64,000 nucleotides of DNA from assembly GCF_004000865.1 (NCBI RefSeq), contig NZ_BIMB01000037.1, forward strand, positions 1 through 64,000. Reading direction: 5' to 3'. Positions 42,459 through 53,285 of the stretch are shown piece after piece (the first letter of the stretch is position 1; the number at the start of each line of letters is the position of its first letter). The notes beneath the pieces were generated by a model. The model was given only the letters and a program-made list of their open reading frames with translations. It was not told the origin of the DNA and made no database searches. The position numbers and the translations under genes are program-made. This DNA comes from Paenibacillus elgii NBRC 100335 (GTDB taxonomy: Bacteria > Bacillota > Bacilli > Paenibacillales > NBRC-103111).

Positions 42459-43357
42459 CACGATTCCGCCTTTTCCGTTCTATGATAAGTGATCATCCGT
42501 GGATAAGGAATTTGAACCCCGTTGGCCTCGAACGCTTTTTTGATCTCCGCATTCAGCTTCCTTGCTACCCCGGACTGCTGGTTAGGCTTGCACTCCGCCG
42601 TAATCCGCAGTGTAACTTCCGTTGCTCCCATCGTATGAATCCCGAGCACCTCAGGCTGTTTTACCATGTCTACATTTGTATCATAAAATGTTTTAACGGT
42701 ATCCTCAAGAATTTTCATCGCAAAATCGATATCCGTTTCATACGATACCGAAACATCAATGACGGCAAGCGAGTTATTGACGGAAAAGTTGGTTACCTGA
42801 ACAATCGTTCCGTTCGGAATGATGTGAACTTCCCCTGTCCAGCTCTTCACCCGGGTTACCCGCAGGCCGATTTCTTCAACTGTTCCTTTATAATTGCCTA
42901 CTTGAATAACGTCTCCTACCGCAAACTGGTCTTCAAAAATAATGAAAAATCCGGTGATGACGTCCTTCACCAAGCTTTGCGCACCGAAACCGATCGCCAG
43001 CCCAACGACCCCAGCGCCAGCTAAGACCGGACCAAGATTCACTTGAAATTGACTCAAAATCATCAAGATCATAATAAAGTTAACAACGTAAGTAATAATA
43101 TTTCCCACGAGCTTGCCTACCGTTTTCGAACGTCTCGCATCGAACTTGATCGGCCCTTTATCCCGTGCCATCATCATATGCTGCAGCGCTTTTTCCGCAA
43201 CCTTAATGATCACCCTCGCCGCGATAAAAATCAGTATGATTTTAATGACGGTGAACAGCAATCCTGTCCACAATTCAGGGTTGGATAAATAGTTAATCAG
43301 TTTTTCTTGAAATTGTCCCCATGTGGATAAACCACTTTCCTTCAGCATTTCATCCAT
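42458..43357 (-). CDS. MscS-family mechanosensitive channel
   Basis: A 299-residue protein with three N-terminal membrane helices. TM3 is the pore helix, GPVLAGAGVVGLAIGFGAQSL, with the Gly/Ala packing of MscS. A cytoplasmic beta domain follows (VGDVIQVGNYKGTVEEIGLR and so on). It releases solutes on hypo-osmotic shock. It sits upstream of yyzM and downstream of a DUF3343 gene on the same strand. Confidence 0.93.
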   Translation of the reverse strand: MDEMLKESGLSTWGQFQEKLINYLSNPELWTGLLFTVIKIILIFIAARVIIKVAEKALQHMMMARDKGPIKFDARRSKTVGKLVGNIITYVVNFIMILMILSQFQVNLGPVLAGAGVVGLAIGFGAQSLVKDVITGFFIIFEDQFAVGDVIQVGNYKGTVEEIGLRVTRVKSWTGEVHIIPNGTIVQVTNFSVNNSLAVIDVSVSYETDIDFAMKILEDTVKTFYDTNVDMVKQPEVLGIHTMGATEVTLRITAECKPNQQSGVARKLNAEIKKAFEANGVQIPYPRMITYHRTEKAES

Positions 43358-43371
43358 TACGATCTCCCACC

Positions 43372-43614
43372 TTACAACTCTATGTTAACATAATGTCCGT
43401 CCTCTTTACTATAGAGCCCGTGGATATCTACCCGTTCTTCTTTAATAATGCGCTTAACCTCCGGAAGATCCGCCTCCTGAAATTCCAGCGATAACGCACA
43501 TCCAGCCGTAATTTCTTTGGGGGTAGGACACATATCGTTTTCGATATCCGCATAATCGAGGAGCATCTCCGCCCTCAAAGCTTGCTGTGTTGAATCGAAA
43601 GCCATAAGCAGCAC
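43372..43614 (-). CDS. DUF3343 protein
   Basis: An 80-residue protein: LLMAFDSTQQALRAEMLLDY, CPTPKEITAGCALSLEFQEA, DLPEVKRII. It matches the DUF3343 'putative Se/S carrier-like' pattern with PTPxxIxxGCGxxL. A Cys is present in GCAL. It is upstream of a cysteine-desulfurase-like gene in this neighbourhood, which may hint at sulfur chemistry (inference). Confidence 0.85.
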   Translation of the reverse strand: MLLMAFDSTQQALRAEMLLDYADIENDMCPTPKEITAGCALSLEFQEADLPEVKRIIKEERVDIHGLYSKEDGHYVNIEL

Positions 43615-43742
43615 CTTCCCACCCCCCTTTCTATTTTTTTATGCCCCGCGTATATTTCGTTCCTAGCAACCGTATACTAGTAACAACCCATTTTCTGGCG
43701 TTTCCGATTATCACACAACCCTTTTCCGCAGGAGGCGTTCCT

Positions 43743-44357
43743 ATGAAACTTCCCTTTCAGAGAGATGTTCACAAGTCTAAGGCCAGCGAAACTTTAAAAA
43801 TTATGCACTCCGAAGCAAACAGCATCGACCTGCTTTCAGATAAGCTAAGCGCTGTTTTGCGAACGATACCGGCTCAGCAGCCCATTGTCATCGTTTGCGT
43901 AGGCACGGACCGTTCCACAGGCGATGCGCTCGGACCTCTGGTCGGGAGTCAGCTTCAAAAGCAAGGCATCGAGGGCCTCCATCTATACGGTACATTGGAG
44001 CATCCGGTTCATGCCATGAATCTAAACGAAACCTTGACGACGATTCAGCAGCATTTCAACGATCCTTTCGTCATCGCAATCGATGCCTGCCTCGGGCAAC
44101 TGACCAGCGTCGGTTATATCCAAGTGGGCGACGGTCCGGTCAAGCCGGGCGCCGGCGTCAACAAAGAGCTTCCTCCTGTCGGTCACATGCACGTTACCGG
44201 TATTGTAAACGTAGGCGGATTTATGGAGTACTTCGTCCTGCAAAACACTCGATTGAGCCTGGTCATGAGCATGGCCGAGGTGATTTCCAAATCGTTCCAA
44301 ACGGCTTTCAGCGGCAAACGTCAATGGTCTCCTACCTCTTTGGTACGGATCGACTAA
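43743..44357 (+). CDS. yyaC: Spore protease-like protein YyaC
   Basis: A 204-residue protein. IVIVCVGTDRSTGDALGPLV and VIAIDACLGQLTSVGYI are the YyaC family signatures; the fold is related to the germination protease GPR and hydrogenase maturation peptidases (a DAxLG-type acidic site). It indicates a spore former. AGGAGG lies seven bases before ATG 43743. Its 3' end overlaps the convergent DUF4446 gene by 26 bases. Confidence 0.93.
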   Translation: MKLPFQRDVHKSKASETLKIMHSEANSIDLLSDKLSAVLRTIPAQQPIVIVCVGTDRSTGDALGPLVGSQLQKQGIEGLHLYGTLEHPVHAMNLNETLTTIQQHFNDPFVIAIDACLGQLTSVGYIQVGDGPVKPGAGVNKELPPVGHMHVTGIVNVGGFMEYFVLQNTRLSLVMSMAEVISKSFQTAFSGKRQWSPTSLVRID

Positions 44358-44826
44358 TCGCTTCTTTCTCTTCAGGGGACAAAGCATACTTGGATTGCCC
44401 CTGCTCAATCGGCTTCGCATACACATACGTTTCATCGCGGCCATGAATGCCCGAAAGCACGACTCCTGTCTGCTGTTCATCCAAGATCGCTACGGAAAAA
44501 CTCAGATCGCTTCCCGTTTCCGCAAACGCATTGTACCGGTGTATCCCGATATGCGATTTCATTGTAGACATGTCCCGCCGTATCGCTTGAATTTGCTGTT
44601 CGTTTCGGCTATCGTTTTCCTGCAGAATGTTCCCTTTCTCCTGCAGCTCCATTAGGATCTGTTCCACATTCAAGCTCCCGGTCCCGTTCAGCATGCTTTT
44701 GTAATTTCGGCGGAGCTTATTTAATTTTGCCCATAGTACAATAACAAGAATTAAAAACAATAAAGATATGGCCGCTGTGATAAACAACAGCACCTCCACA
44801 GGTATTTCCAGTACGGCGTCCCCCAC
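44332..44826 (-). CDS. DUF4446 membrane protein
   Basis: A 164-residue protein: one N-terminal membrane helix (VLLFITAAISLLFLILVIVL), a coiled coil (about 40-85), and the conserved domain IHRYNAFAETGSDLSFSVAI, GVVLSGIHGRDETYVYAKPI. Conserved near parAB in Bacillales; function unknown. Convergent overlap with yyaC. Confidence 0.9.
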   Translation of the reverse strand: MGDAVLEIPVEVLLFITAAISLLFLILVIVLWAKLNKLRRNYKSMLNGTGSLNVEQILMELQEKGNILQENDSRNEQQIQAIRRDMSTMKSHIGIHRYNAFAETGSDLSFSVAILDEQQTGVVLSGIHGRDETYVYAKPIEQGQSKYALSPEEKEAISRSVPKR

Positions 44827-44846
44827 GCTAAAAGCCTCCTGCTCTC

Positions 44847-46001
44847 CTATTTAAAATGCTTGGCAATCTCACGAACCGCATAGAGCAGTTGATCCGTTTC
44901 TTGTTCTGTCGTAAAGCAGCCGACACTAGCCCTTACAGCCCCGCGTTCCAATGTCCCGACCATCTCATGAGCCAGCGGCGTACAATGGAAACCGGCTCGA
45001 ACGGCAATATGAAACGATTGATCCAGAATGAAAGCGACTTCGGACGAATCGGCACCATGGATGGTAAAGGCAACAATTCCTGTTTTATTTTGCCCGATTT
45101 TCGGCCCCAAAATGGTTACTCCATCAATTTCCATCAACCCATTCATGATTCTTTGGGTGAGCTTCCATTCTTTCGCATGAATTTGCTCTACCGTTTGCTG
45201 GTGTATGTACTTCACACCTTCCACAAGCCCGGCAACCCCTACCGTATTTTGCGTTCCGGCTTCATACCGATCCGGGCGAACGTCAGGTTGTTCCGCGGCT
45301 TCGGATTGACTGCCGGTACCTCCGTGGAGCAGTGGCTCCAAATCGATCTCAGGATCGATATATAGTCCACCCGTTCCTTGCGGTCCGAGTAAACCTTTGT
45401 GTCCCGGAAAAGCAAGCATATGAATGCCCAGCTTCTGCACATCGACTTCCATCGTTCCGGCCGTTTGTGCAGCATCAACAAGCAGCTTAATATGATGCTC
45501 TCTGCACAGCTGTCCCAATTCCTCAATCGGCATAATACTACCTAACAGATTGGAGCTGTGCGTACTTACAATCAAACTTGTCTTCGATGTGATTTCCCGA
45601 CGCACATCGTCCAAGCTCAGCCGTCCTTGCTCGTCGGTTTTCACATAGGTCACTTGCACGTTTTTCGTTCTCTTCAAATACTCCAGCGGCCTTCTTACGG
45701 AATTGTGTTCAACGGCCGTACAAAGAATGTGATCTCCCTCTTTGATAAACCCTTTAATTGCCAGATTCAAGGCGAAGGTCGTATTATGAGCATATGCGAT
45801 ATCGTTAGGATTTTTAATATTGAACAGCTTCGCCAGCTGTTTCCGTCCTTCAAACAATACACGGCTTGCTTTGACAGCTAGCTCATGACTTCCTCTCCCT
45901 GGGTTGGCAGCATACTGATCCATGCAATCATGCATCGCTTTCAATACTTCAGGCGGCTTCGGCCAGGAGGATGCCGCATGATCCAAGTAGATAACCGACA
46001 T
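44847..46001 (-). CDS. Class V aminotransferase / cysteine desulfurase-like
   Basis: A 384-residue PLP enzyme of the NifS/SufS class. YLDHAASSWPKP is the N-terminus and AVEHNSVRRPLEY is the substrate-proximal His loop. The PLP lysine is in AFPGHKGLLGP (about 205), and a catalytic Cys is in RAGFHCTPLAHE (about 340). It probably abstracts sulfur from cysteine, but the acceptor is unknown and no scaffold gene is adjacent. It lies upstream of the DUF4446 gene and downstream of parB. Confidence 0.9.
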   Translation of the reverse strand: MSVIYLDHAASSWPKPPEVLKAMHDCMDQYAANPGRGSHELAVKASRVLFEGRKQLAKLFNIKNPNDIAYAHNTTFALNLAIKGFIKEGDHILCTAVEHNSVRRPLEYLKRTKNVQVTYVKTDEQGRLSLDDVRREITSKTSLIVSTHSSNLLGSIMPIEELGQLCREHHIKLLVDAAQTAGTMEVDVQKLGIHMLAFPGHKGLLGPQGTGGLYIDPEIDLEPLLHGGTGSQSEAAEQPDVRPDRYEAGTQNTVGVAGLVEGVKYIHQQTVEQIHAKEWKLTQRIMNGLMEIDGVTILGPKIGQNKTGIVAFTIHGADSSEVAFILDQSFHIAVRAGFHCTPLAHEMVGTLERGAVRASVGCFTTEQETDQLLYAVREIAKHFK

Positions 46002-46104
46002 TTGTTCTCACCTCTACTGTCAATTCAGACCCGTTACACAAATATAGCATACCTAGTTTAACCTGTACTTATCAGGCATGACCCGGTATGCTATACCATC
46101 ATCG

Positions 46105-46965
46105 TTAAGAAGTTTTCCCTTGGAGCAGCTCCAACAGACGATCCAAATCATCTTTTGAATAATACAATAACTCGATCTTCCCTTTGTTATTGCTGTGTTT
46201 GATTTTCACCGTCGTCCGGTACATTTCTCTCAAGCTTTCTTCCAACTGATTAATGTACGGGTCTTTACGTTTCGGCTTCAGCTTCATCTTTTTTGAATCC
46301 GCTTTTTCTTCCAGCTTCTTTACTTCCTCTTCAAGCTCACGAACGCTCCACTGCTCTTTTATCGCGGTATCGGCTAAGGCTTTAATGACCTTCTTATCCT
46401 TCAAACCTACGATCGCTTTAGCATGCCCCATCGATAATGTTCCACGTGAAACATATTCTTTAACTTCTTCCGGGAGCTGCAGCAGGCGAAGGAAGTTTGC
46501 AATGTGCGAACGGCTCTTCCCTACCTTTAAGGATAGCTCTTCCTGCGTCAGTTTGAACTGATCGATCAGTGCTTGATAAGCTATTGCGATTTCCAAAGCA
46601 TTCAAATCTTCGCGTTGGACGTTCTCAATCAATGCAATTTCCATAACCTGCTGATCGCTAAATTTCTTCACAACTGCAGGGACCGTCGGTTTTCCGCAAA
46701 CTTGAGAAGCACGGAATCTTCGCTCCCCGGCAATAATTTCATATCCTTTAAGAACGCTACGAACGATGATCGGCTGAATGACACCATGCTCTTTAATCGA
46801 ATCAGCCAATTCCTGAATCGTCTCATCGTTAAAATTGCGTCTAGGCTGATATGGGTTTGGCCGAAGCTGCGCCAGTGGAATTTCTACTACTTTGTCGTCT
46901 TCGTTAATGCTTAATGCAGGCAACAGTGCATCCAGTCCTTTACCTAATCCAATTTTTTTGCTCAA
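46105..46965 (-). CDS. parB: Chromosome partitioning protein ParB (Spo0J)
   Basis: A 286-residue CTP-dependent clamp that loads at parS. The N-terminal nuclease-like domain has IPLAQLRPNPYQPRRNF and the CTP-binding GERRFRASQ box. A central HTH follows (LSLKVGKSRSHIANFLRLLQ), then the C-terminal dimerisation domain. Overlaps soj by four bases (ATGA). A parS site lies inside the gene. Confidence 0.98.
   Translation of the reverse strand: MSKKIGLGKGLDALLPALSINEDDKVVEIPLAQLRPNPYQPRRNFNDETIQELADSIKEHGVIQPIIVRSVLKGYEIIAGERRFRASQVCGKPTVPAVVKKFSDQQVMEIALIENVQREDLNALEIAIAYQALIDQFKLTQEELSLKVGKSRSHIANFLRLLQLPEEVKEYVSRGTLSMGHAKAIVGLKDKKVIKALADTAIKEQWSVRELEEEVKKLEEKADSKKMKLKPKRKDPYINQLEESLREMYRTTVKIKHSNNKGKIELLYYSKDDLDRLLELLQGKTS
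46438..46453. other. parS site within parB
   Basis: TGTTCCACGTGAAACA fits the Bacillus parS consensus TGTTNCACGTGAAACA completely. This is the classic position within the parB (spo0J) gene. Confidence 0.93.
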
Positions 46966-47720
46966 AGTGCGATCACTTCCTTTGCCAACTCCAAGTATAC
47001 CTCTGCCCCTTTGGATCTCGGATCATACGTAATGATCGGTTGTCCGTGACTGGGCGCCTCGCTCAATCTAATATTTCTTGGTATGATTGTCCGATACACC
47101 TTCTGTTGGAAGTACTTTTTCACTTCCTCAATGACCTGCATGCCCAAGTTCGTTCTCGCATCGAACATAGTCAACAGCACGCCTTCAATTTGCAGCGTCG
47201 TATTGAGATGTTTTTGAACCAATCGAACCGTGTTAAGTAATTGGCTCAATCCTTCCAGAGCATAATATTCACATTGAATAGGAATAATGACCGAATCCGC
47301 AGCCGTTAACGAATTGACGGTTAAAATTCCCAAGGATGGTGGACAGTCGATTAAAATATAATCGAACATATGTTTGACCAAGTGCAGCGCCTTTTTCAAA
47401 CGCAATTCCCTGGAAATGGTTGGTACAAGCTCGATTTCTGCACCCGCCAATTGAATCGTAGCCGGTATAATTTTCAAATTTTCCAGGGCCGTGTCAGCCA
47501 TAGCCTCATTCGGATGGATATCGTTAATAAGAACGTCGTAAATACAGTGAACGACATCTGCCTTATTAATGCCGAGCCCGCTTGTCGTATTTCCTTGCGG
47601 ATCGATATCGACAAGAAGCACTTTCTTTCCCAAGGATGCCAATGATGCGCCTAAGTTGACGGATGTCGTTGTTTTGCCAACCCCACCCTTCTGGTTGGTT
47701 ATGGCGATGATTTTAGCCAA
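46962..47720 (-). CDS. parA: Chromosome partitioning ATPase ParA (Soj)
   Basis: A 252-residue deviant-Walker ATPase: NQKGGVGKTTTSVNLGASLA (Walker A with the signature Lys), VDIDPQGNTTSG, IDCPPSLGILTVNS. It works with ParB in origin segregation and controls DnaA. First gene of soj-spo0J. Confidence 0.98.
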   Translation of the reverse strand: MAKIIAITNQKGGVGKTTTSVNLGASLASLGKKVLLVDIDPQGNTTSGLGINKADVVHCIYDVLINDIHPNEAMADTALENLKIIPATIQLAGAEIELVPTISRELRLKKALHLVKHMFDYILIDCPPSLGILTVNSLTAADSVIIPIQCEYYALEGLSQLLNTVRLVQKHLNTTLQIEGVLLTMFDARTNLGMQVIEEVKKYFQQKVYRTIIPRNIRLSEAPSHGQPIITYDPRSKGAEVYLELAKEVIAL

Positions 47721-47808
47721 AATCTGTTCACCTCAAATAATAAAAGCTAGAGTAAGTACGACACTTTCGAGGAATCGAATAGAAGACATACCATCAGCGA
47801 CAGTAGCG

Positions 47809-47851
47809 AAAAAAAAGAATCATTGGAGAGCTTCATTCCCTCCCCAATGAT
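47809..47851 (-). terminator. Terminator upstream of soj
   Basis: ATCATTGG / CCAATGAT stem with a long inner loop, followed by TCTTTTTTTT on the minus strand. Confidence 0.75.
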
Positions 47852-47856
47852 CGGTT

Positions 47857-48150
47857 GGTAAGAAAAGCTTCGAATAGAAGCCTTTTCGAGGAAAATACGT
47901 TCGTGCCTCAGCTAAAGCTTTTCTAGTAAAGATAGAATGCTCTATCAAATTCAAACATTCCCATCACAATAGAAAAACTCAAATCGATGTCATGTCAAAG
48001 ATGCCCTATATCCATTCAAATCAATTTGAAACGATAGAAACTGAATCTACACCCGTCCATATTGACACAACCATTATGTTGTGACCTTAACATTAGTCTA
48101 CCACTATCAGAAATTCACAACTGCTTTTGCGAGAATATGTATTCTGACAG
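47857..48150. other. Gene-free region between noc and soj
   Basis: No gene, RNA motif or repeat is supported here. A+T-rich sequence bounded by two minus-strand terminators; it must contain some of the upstream signals for whatever transcript ends at 47809. Confidence 0.5.
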
Positions 48151-48176
48151 CTAAACAAAAGCCTCAATCGAGGCTT
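48151..48176 (-). terminator. Terminator of noc
   Basis: AAGCCTC / GAGGCTT stem with a four-base loop, followed by TTGTTTAG on the minus strand, 23 bases after the noc stop. Confidence 0.75.
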
Positions 48177-48198
48177 CAATAAATGCCTACACTCTATT

Positions 48199-49020
48199 TT
48201 ACCGCTTTGGAATCCGAATTACAATCTCATAGTGATCTTCATGATCCTGTTCCGTCGTATTGATCGGAAGGCCGGACGAAGTCACCATATCGACCGATTG
48301 ACGAATCGTATTCAGGGCTAACCGCACATCTTTGGAGAACGAGACTCGTTTCGTCTTGCTGCTTTTAATTTTTGCCGCTTCCTTCAAAAAGGCGATTCTC
48401 GCTTCCGTTTGCTTTACGTTCAGCTCTTTACTTACAATATCCTCCAGAACGCGCAGCTGCTGTTCCTCTTGATCCAAAGCAAGCAACGCCCTGGCGTGCC
48501 GTTCCGTTATTTTCCGTTCCATCAAAGCATGCTTCACCGGCTCACTTAGGTGAAGAAGCCGGATCTTGTTCGCAATCGTCGATTGACTTTTACCAAGGCG
48601 CTGAGCCAGACTTTCCTGCGTCAGACTGTGCAGATCGATCAGCTGCTGGTAAGCTATCGCTTCCTCGATCGCCGTCAAGCCTTCCCGCTGCAAGTTCTCG
48701 ATCAGAGCGATAGATGCCGCTTGCGAATCGTTAAAATCGCGAATAATAGCCGGGATCGTTTCATTCCCCAGCTTCTTGACGGCGCGCCACCTGCGTTCTC
48801 CGGCAATTAATTCATAACGGTTGTTCCGAAGACGCACAACAATCGGCTGAATAACACCATGTGTCTTAATCGTTTGACACAGTTCATCAATCCGCTCATC
48901 GTCAAATATCGTTCGAGGTTGGTAGGGACTTGGAACGATGTCATTGACAGGAACATTTTTCACTTCGTCAGTCGGCGCCTTTTCAGCAAAACCAAACAAT
49001 TTTGAGATTTGTTCCTTCAT
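48199..49020 (-). CDS. noc: Nucleoid occlusion protein Noc
   Basis: A 273-residue ParB-family protein. The N-terminal [14 protein letters not shown] is an amphipathic membrane-binding helix as in Noc. Then come [20 protein letters not shown], the [15 protein letters not shown] box and the HTH ([20 protein letters not shown]). Noc blocks septum formation over the chromosome. ATG 49020 has GGGTGG upstream. Position between rsmG and soj is standard. Confidence 0.95.
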   Translation of the reverse strand: MKEQISKLFGFAEKAPTDEVKNVPVNDIVPSPYQPRTIFDDERIDELCQTIKTHGVIQPIVVRLRNNRYELIAGERRWRAVKKLGNETIPAIIRDFNDSQAASIALIENLQREGLTAIEEAIAYQQLIDLHSLTQESLAQRLGKSQSTIANKIRLLHLSEPVKHALMERKITERHARALLALDQEEQQLRVLEDIVSKELNVKQTEARIAFLKEAAKIKSSKTKRVSFSKDVRLALNTIRQSVDMVTSSGLPINTTEQDHEDHYEIVIRIPKR

Positions 49021-49160
49021 TACGATAACCACCCGATCTTTTCACCGATAATGAATCTCCACTCTATAAATAATTCTCCAAATATGCCCAAAATCCTGCA
49101 AAAGTATCCGAAGAAGTTTATGATTGTCTTTCAGAAAAAAAGAAGCCGCCTGCTCCAAAA

Positions 49161-49176
49161 TGTTCCACGTGGAACA
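49161..49176. other. parS-like site between noc and rsmG
   Basis: TGTTCCACGTGGAACA, a perfect palindrome with one difference from the parS consensus (A to G in the right half). It lies in the noc-rsmG gap. Confidence 0.85.
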
Positions 49177-49179
49177 CCA

Positions 49180-49908
49180 TCAAACTAGCGGCGTTTTCAA
49201 AGGAGTTCCCGCTTTTCTGGGATACTTTTTGGGAGTTGATGCTGTCTTTTCTATATCGATAATGTGTCTAGTCGATTCTTCCAGCGGAAGCTGAAAACGA
49301 TATGTATGGTTCCATTTGCCTTTTAACTCTTTAAGACTAAGCTCCGCTTCCTCTAACTCTGTTTGAACATCCTGCCCTTTCATGGCAGAAAACCTCCCAC
49401 CGGGTTTAACAAAAGGAAGGCAAAATTCGTTAAGAACAGCTAATCGAGCAACAGCTCTCGCAGTGGCAAGATCGTAACGGTCCCGATGCTCGGGCATACG
49501 CGCAACGTCTTCCGCACGTCCATGAATAAATCGTACGTCCGTTAATCCAAGCGTATTTCCCAGATGCGTCAAAAACTGTATGCGTTTATTGAGTGAATCG
49601 ACAATCGTGACATGTAAATGGGGATAAACAATTTTCAAAGGAATGCTCGGAAATCCGGCTCCCGATCCAATATCCGCAACGGAACGAAGGTGTTCCATCG
49701 GAATAAAAAAAGAAACAGAGAGAGAATCATAAAAATGCTTCACGTACACTTGTTCTCTCTCTGTAATCCCCGTTAAATTCATTCGCTCGTTCCATTCAAC
49801 GAGCTCCCGGTAATAGAGCTCGAACTGATGAAGCTGCGCTTCCGTCAGTTCGATGCCCTTCTCTTTTAACAGTTCGGTAAATTGTTGTTGTACGGCGTCC
49901 ATATTCAT
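49180..49908 (-). CDS. rsmG: 16S rRNA (guanine527-N7)-methyltransferase RsmG
   Basis: A 242-residue SAM methyltransferase acting on G527 of 16S r[23 protein letters not shown] and [20 protein letters not shown] (SAM loop) are the family hallmarks. It overlaps the mnmG stop by four bases. Loss-of-function gives low-level streptomycin resistance in other bacteria. Confidence 0.97.
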   Translation of the reverse strand: MNMDAVQQQFTELLKEKGIELTEAQLHQFELYYRELVEWNERMNLTGITEREQVYVKHFYDSLSVSFFIPMEHLRSVADIGSGAGFPSIPLKIVYPHLHVTIVDSLNKRIQFLTHLGNTLGLTDVRFIHGRAEDVARMPEHRDRYDLATARAVARLAVLNEFCLPFVKPGGRFSAMKGQDVQTELEEAELSLKELKGKWNHTYRFQLPLEESTRHIIDIEKTASTPKKYPRKAGTPLKTPLV

Positions 49909-51794
49909 CCTCTGGCTGCAACGACTTTATTGTAATGCTCCAAGTGAACAAGCAAAATGGAGATGTCCGCAGGCGTAACGCCACCAATACGGGACGCTTG
50001 GCCGATGGAGATCGGGCGAATTTTCGCCAGCTTTTGCTTCGCTTCGGTGGCGATTCCGTGAATTTCATCATAAATGATATCGTCCGGAATCCGCTTTTTC
50101 TCCATCTTACGAAGCCGTTCCACTTGCGCTAGCTGCTTCTCAATATAGCCGCTGTATTTCACTTGAATTTCGACCTGCTCCTTCATGTCCTCCGTGAGCT
50201 CATAAGGAGCCGGAGAAATCCCATGAATGTGCTCGTAAGTTACTTCCGGCCGGCGAAGCAAAGACAAGAGATCGACGGAATTGTTCAGTTCGGCGCTTCC
50301 GAGCGAAGCAAGCATCCCTTGAACCTCCGGCGTCGGTTTCGTCTTCGTCGTTTTGAGCCGCTCAAGCTCAGCTTCGACAAGACGTACTTTCTCCTGATAA
50401 CGCGTATACCGTTCTTCCGTTATCAACCCGATATCGTAACCGATCTGGGTCAACCGCAGATCCGCATTGTCGTGGCGGAGCAGCAAACGGTACTCGGCAC
50501 GCGACGTCAACAAACGGTAAGGCTCGTTCGTCCCTTTCGTCACCAAGTCGTCGAGCATCACGCCGATATAAGCTTCGGAACGATCCAGAACAACCGGTTC
50601 CTTGCCCTGAACTTTGCGGGCCGCATTGATCCCAGCCATAATCCCTTGTCCTGCCGCCTCTTCATAGCCAGAGGTACCGTTAATTTGCCCTGCGGTAAAC
50701 AGCCCGTCGATCACCTTCGTTTCAAGCGAAGGTTTCAGCTGCGTCGGGATCACGGCATCGTACTCGATAGCATACCCCGTACGCATCATTTCGACCTTCT
50801 CCAACCCGGGAATCGAGCGAAGAATTTGCAGCTGCACATCTTCAGGCATGCTCGTGGAGAGCCCTTGAACGTAGTATTCCTTCGTATTGCGGCCTTCCGG
50901 CTCCAGGAAAATTTGGTGCTTCGGCTTATCGCTGAAGCGTACGATCTTATCTTCGATGGACGGGCAATATCTCGGTCCCGTACCTTCGATCGCTCCGGAG
51001 AACATCGGAGCCCGGTGCAAATTATCATTGATGATTTGGTGCGTTTCCTCCGACGTATACGTCAGCCAGCAAGGCAGCTGATTCGGCACTTCCTCCGTCG
51101 TATCGTAGGAGAAAAATTTCACTTTCTCGTCCCCGGGCTGAATCGACGTTTTGCTAAAATCGATCGTATCCTCATGCACCCGCGGCGGCGTCCCTGTCTT
51201 AAAACGAACCAATTCCAGACCGTGCTTGCGCAGATTTTCCGACAGCTTGACGGCTGGCTGCTGGTTGTTCGGTCCGCTCTCATACATCAGCTCGCCCATA
51301 ATGATCTTGCCGCGCAGATACGTGCCGGTCGTCAGCACGACCGTTTTCCCCATATATACGGCGCCGCTTTTCGTAACGACACCCTTGCACACGCCATCCT
51401 CGACGATCAGCTCTTCCACCATCCCTTGACGAAGCGTCAAGTGGTCTTGCTTCTCAATCGTTTCCTTCATCGTGTGTTGGTACAAAAATTTATCGGCTTG
51501 CGCCCGCAAGGCATGCACAGCCGGTCCTTTCCCCGTGTTCAGCATGCGCATTTGAATATACGTTTTGTCGATGTTACGGCCCATTTCCCCGCCAAGCGCA
51601 TCGATTTCACGCACCACATGCCCTTTCGCCGGTCCGCCGACGGAAGGGTTACACGGCATAAAGGCGATCATATCCAGATTGATCGTAAGCAGCAGCGTCT
51701 CGCAGCCCATCCGGGCCGCCGCCAAAGCCGCTTCACTGCCGGCATGGCCGGCTCCAATAACAATGACATCATATTGACCTGCAGTGTAAGTCAT
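49905..51794 (-). CDS. mnmG: tRNA U34 carboxymethylaminomethyl enzyme MnmG (GidA)
   Basis: A 629-residue FAD protein. [20 protein letters not shown] is the dinucleotide-binding loop. [32 protein letters not shown] and the C-terminal helical tRNA-binding domain are present. With MnmE it makes cmnm5U34 in tRNAs. It follows mnmE by 30 bases. Confidence 0.98.
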   Translation of the reverse strand: MTYTAGQYDVIVIGAGHAGSEAALAAARMGCETLLLTINLDMIAFMPCNPSVGGPAKGHVVREIDALGGEMGRNIDKTYIQMRMLNTGKGPAVHALRAQADKFLYQHTMKETIEKQDHLTLRQGMVEELIVEDGVCKGVVTKSGAVYMGKTVVLTTGTYLRGKIIMGELMYESGPNNQQPAVKLSENLRKHGLELVRFKTGTPPRVHEDTIDFSKTSIQPGDEKVKFFSYDTTEEVPNQLPCWLTYTSEETHQIINDNLHRAPMFSGAIEGTGPRYCPSIEDKIVRFSDKPKHQIFLEPEGRNTKEYYVQGLSTSMPEDVQLQILRSIPGLEKVEMMRTGYAIEYDAVIPTQLKPSLETKVIDGLFTAGQINGTSGYEEAAGQGIMAGINAARKVQGKEPVVLDRSEAYIGVMLDDLVTKGTNEPYRLLTSRAEYRLLLRHDNADLRLTQIGYDIGLITEERYTRYQEKVRLVEAELERLKTTKTKPTPEVQGMLASLGSAELNNSVDLLSLLRRPEVTYEHIHGISPAPYELTEDMKEQVEIQVKYSGYIEKQLAQVERLRKMEKKRIPDDIIYDEIHGIATEAKQKLAKIRPISIGQASRIGGVTPADISILLVHLEHYNKVVAARG

Positions 51795-51824
51795 TCTTCC
51801 AACCTCCTAACCCTTTCCGAGAAG

Positions 51825-53201
51825 TTATTTACCCAAACAAAATTGCGAAAAAATCTGATCTATTAACGATTCGCTTACCGAGTCCCCGATAATTTCCCCG
51901 AGATGCTCCCAAGCGTTGCGAATGTCGATTTGAATCATATCGATCGGCACGAAAGCCTCTGCTGCCTCGTGTGCCTCCGTCAGAGCCGATCTCGCCTGCT
52001 TTAGCAGATGAATATGACGAGCGTTGCTCACATAAGTCAGGTCACTTGATTCTACCTGACCGCTGAAAAAAATACTAGCGATAGCTTTTTCCAAGTCAGC
52101 GATGCCCTGCTGGGCAAGCAGCGACATCCGCACAACCCGGTCCTCGCCGAACGCTTCCTTCAATACCTCTTCCTCAATAAGCTGCGGAAGATCCTGCTTG
52201 TTGATAATCGCGATCACCTGGCGATCCTTCAACTGGTCAATCAGCACATACTCATCCGGCTGCAGCGGCTCCGCCCCATTGCATACGAACAGGATCAAAT
52301 CCGCGTCCGACAGCGCTTGGCGCGACTTTTCCACACCGATCTGCTCGACCAGGTCCGACGTTTCCCGAATACCGGCCGTATCGAGCAGCTTAAGCGGAAT
52401 GCCGTTCACATGCACGTATTCCTCTACCACATCGCGGGTTGTCCCGGCAATCTCGGTGACGATGGCCCGCTCCTCCTGCGCCAGCGTGTTGAGCAGCGAC
52501 GACTTCCCGACATTCGGTCGGCCAACGATCGCCGTAACCAGACCCTCTCGCAAAATCTTGCCCTGCTGGGCCGTGGTCAGCATCCGTTCGATATCCGACA
52601 GCGCATCCGCACATTTTTCTTTGATAAAAGCGTTCGTCATCTCTTCCACATCGTGTTCCGGGTAATCGATATTAACCTCGATGTGCGCCATCAGCTCGAC
52701 CAGACGGTGACGGAGCCCCTTAATCGTCTTCGATAAGCTGCCCTCCGACTGCTTGAGCGCAATGCGAAATGCCCGATCCGACTTGGCCCGGATCAGGTCG
52801 ATGACCGCCTCCGCCTGGGACAAGTCGATCCGGCCGTTTAAAAAGGCACGCTTCGTGAACTCGCCCGGCTCGGCAAGCCGTGCTCCATGCTCCAGCAGCA
52901 GATCCAGCACCTTCCGCACCGAGACGAAGCCCCCGTGACAGCTAATTTCGACTACGTCTTCCTTCGTAAACGACCGCGGTGCGCGCATCACCGTCACGAG
53001 CGATTCCTCTACCCGGGCGCCGGTTTCCGGATCGCGAATATAGCCGTAATTCACCGTATGCGTCGGCATATCCGCCAGCCTCGATTTCCCTGCAAAAATT
53101 TTATCGCACACAGGTACCGCTTCATCGCCGCTGACGCGAATGACCGCGATCCCTCCTTCGCCCATCGGGGTGGCAATCGCCGCAATGGTGTCTTGATTCA
53201 T
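51825..53201 (-). CDS. mnmE: tRNA modification GTPase MnmE (TrmE)
   Basis: A 458-residue GTPase partner of MnmG. The N-terminal folate-binding domain is followed by a helical domain with the inserted G domain: [12 protein letters not shown] (G1), DTAGIRE (G3), NKQD (G4). It ends FCLGK, the catalytic C-terminal C-x-G-K motif. Complete. Confidence 0.98.
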   Translation of the reverse strand: MNQDTIAAIATPMGEGGIAVIRVSGDEAVPVCDKIFAGKSRLADMPTHTVNYGYIRDPETGARVEESLVTVMRAPRSFTKEDVVEISCHGGFVSVRKVLDLLLEHGARLAEPGEFTKRAFLNGRIDLSQAEAVIDLIRAKSDRAFRIALKQSEGSLSKTIKGLRHRLVELMAHIEVNIDYPEHDVEEMTNAFIKEKCADALSDIERMLTTAQQGKILREGLVTAIVGRPNVGKSSLLNTLAQEERAIVTEIAGTTRDVVEEYVHVNGIPLKLLDTAGIRETSDLVEQIGVEKSRQALSDADLILFVCNGAEPLQPDEYVLIDQLKDRQVIAIINKQDLPQLIEEEVLKEAFGEDRVVRMSLLAQQGIADLEKAIASIFFSGQVESSDLTYVSNARHIHLLKQARSALTEAHEAAEAFVPIDMIQIDIRNAWEHLGEIIGDSVSESLIDQIFSQFCLGK

Positions 53202-53285
53202 GATAGCACCTCTATCTGACTTTCTTCGTAATTAAAGAAAAAGCAATGAGGTCATTACGGACATGACATCATTGCAATGTGGCAA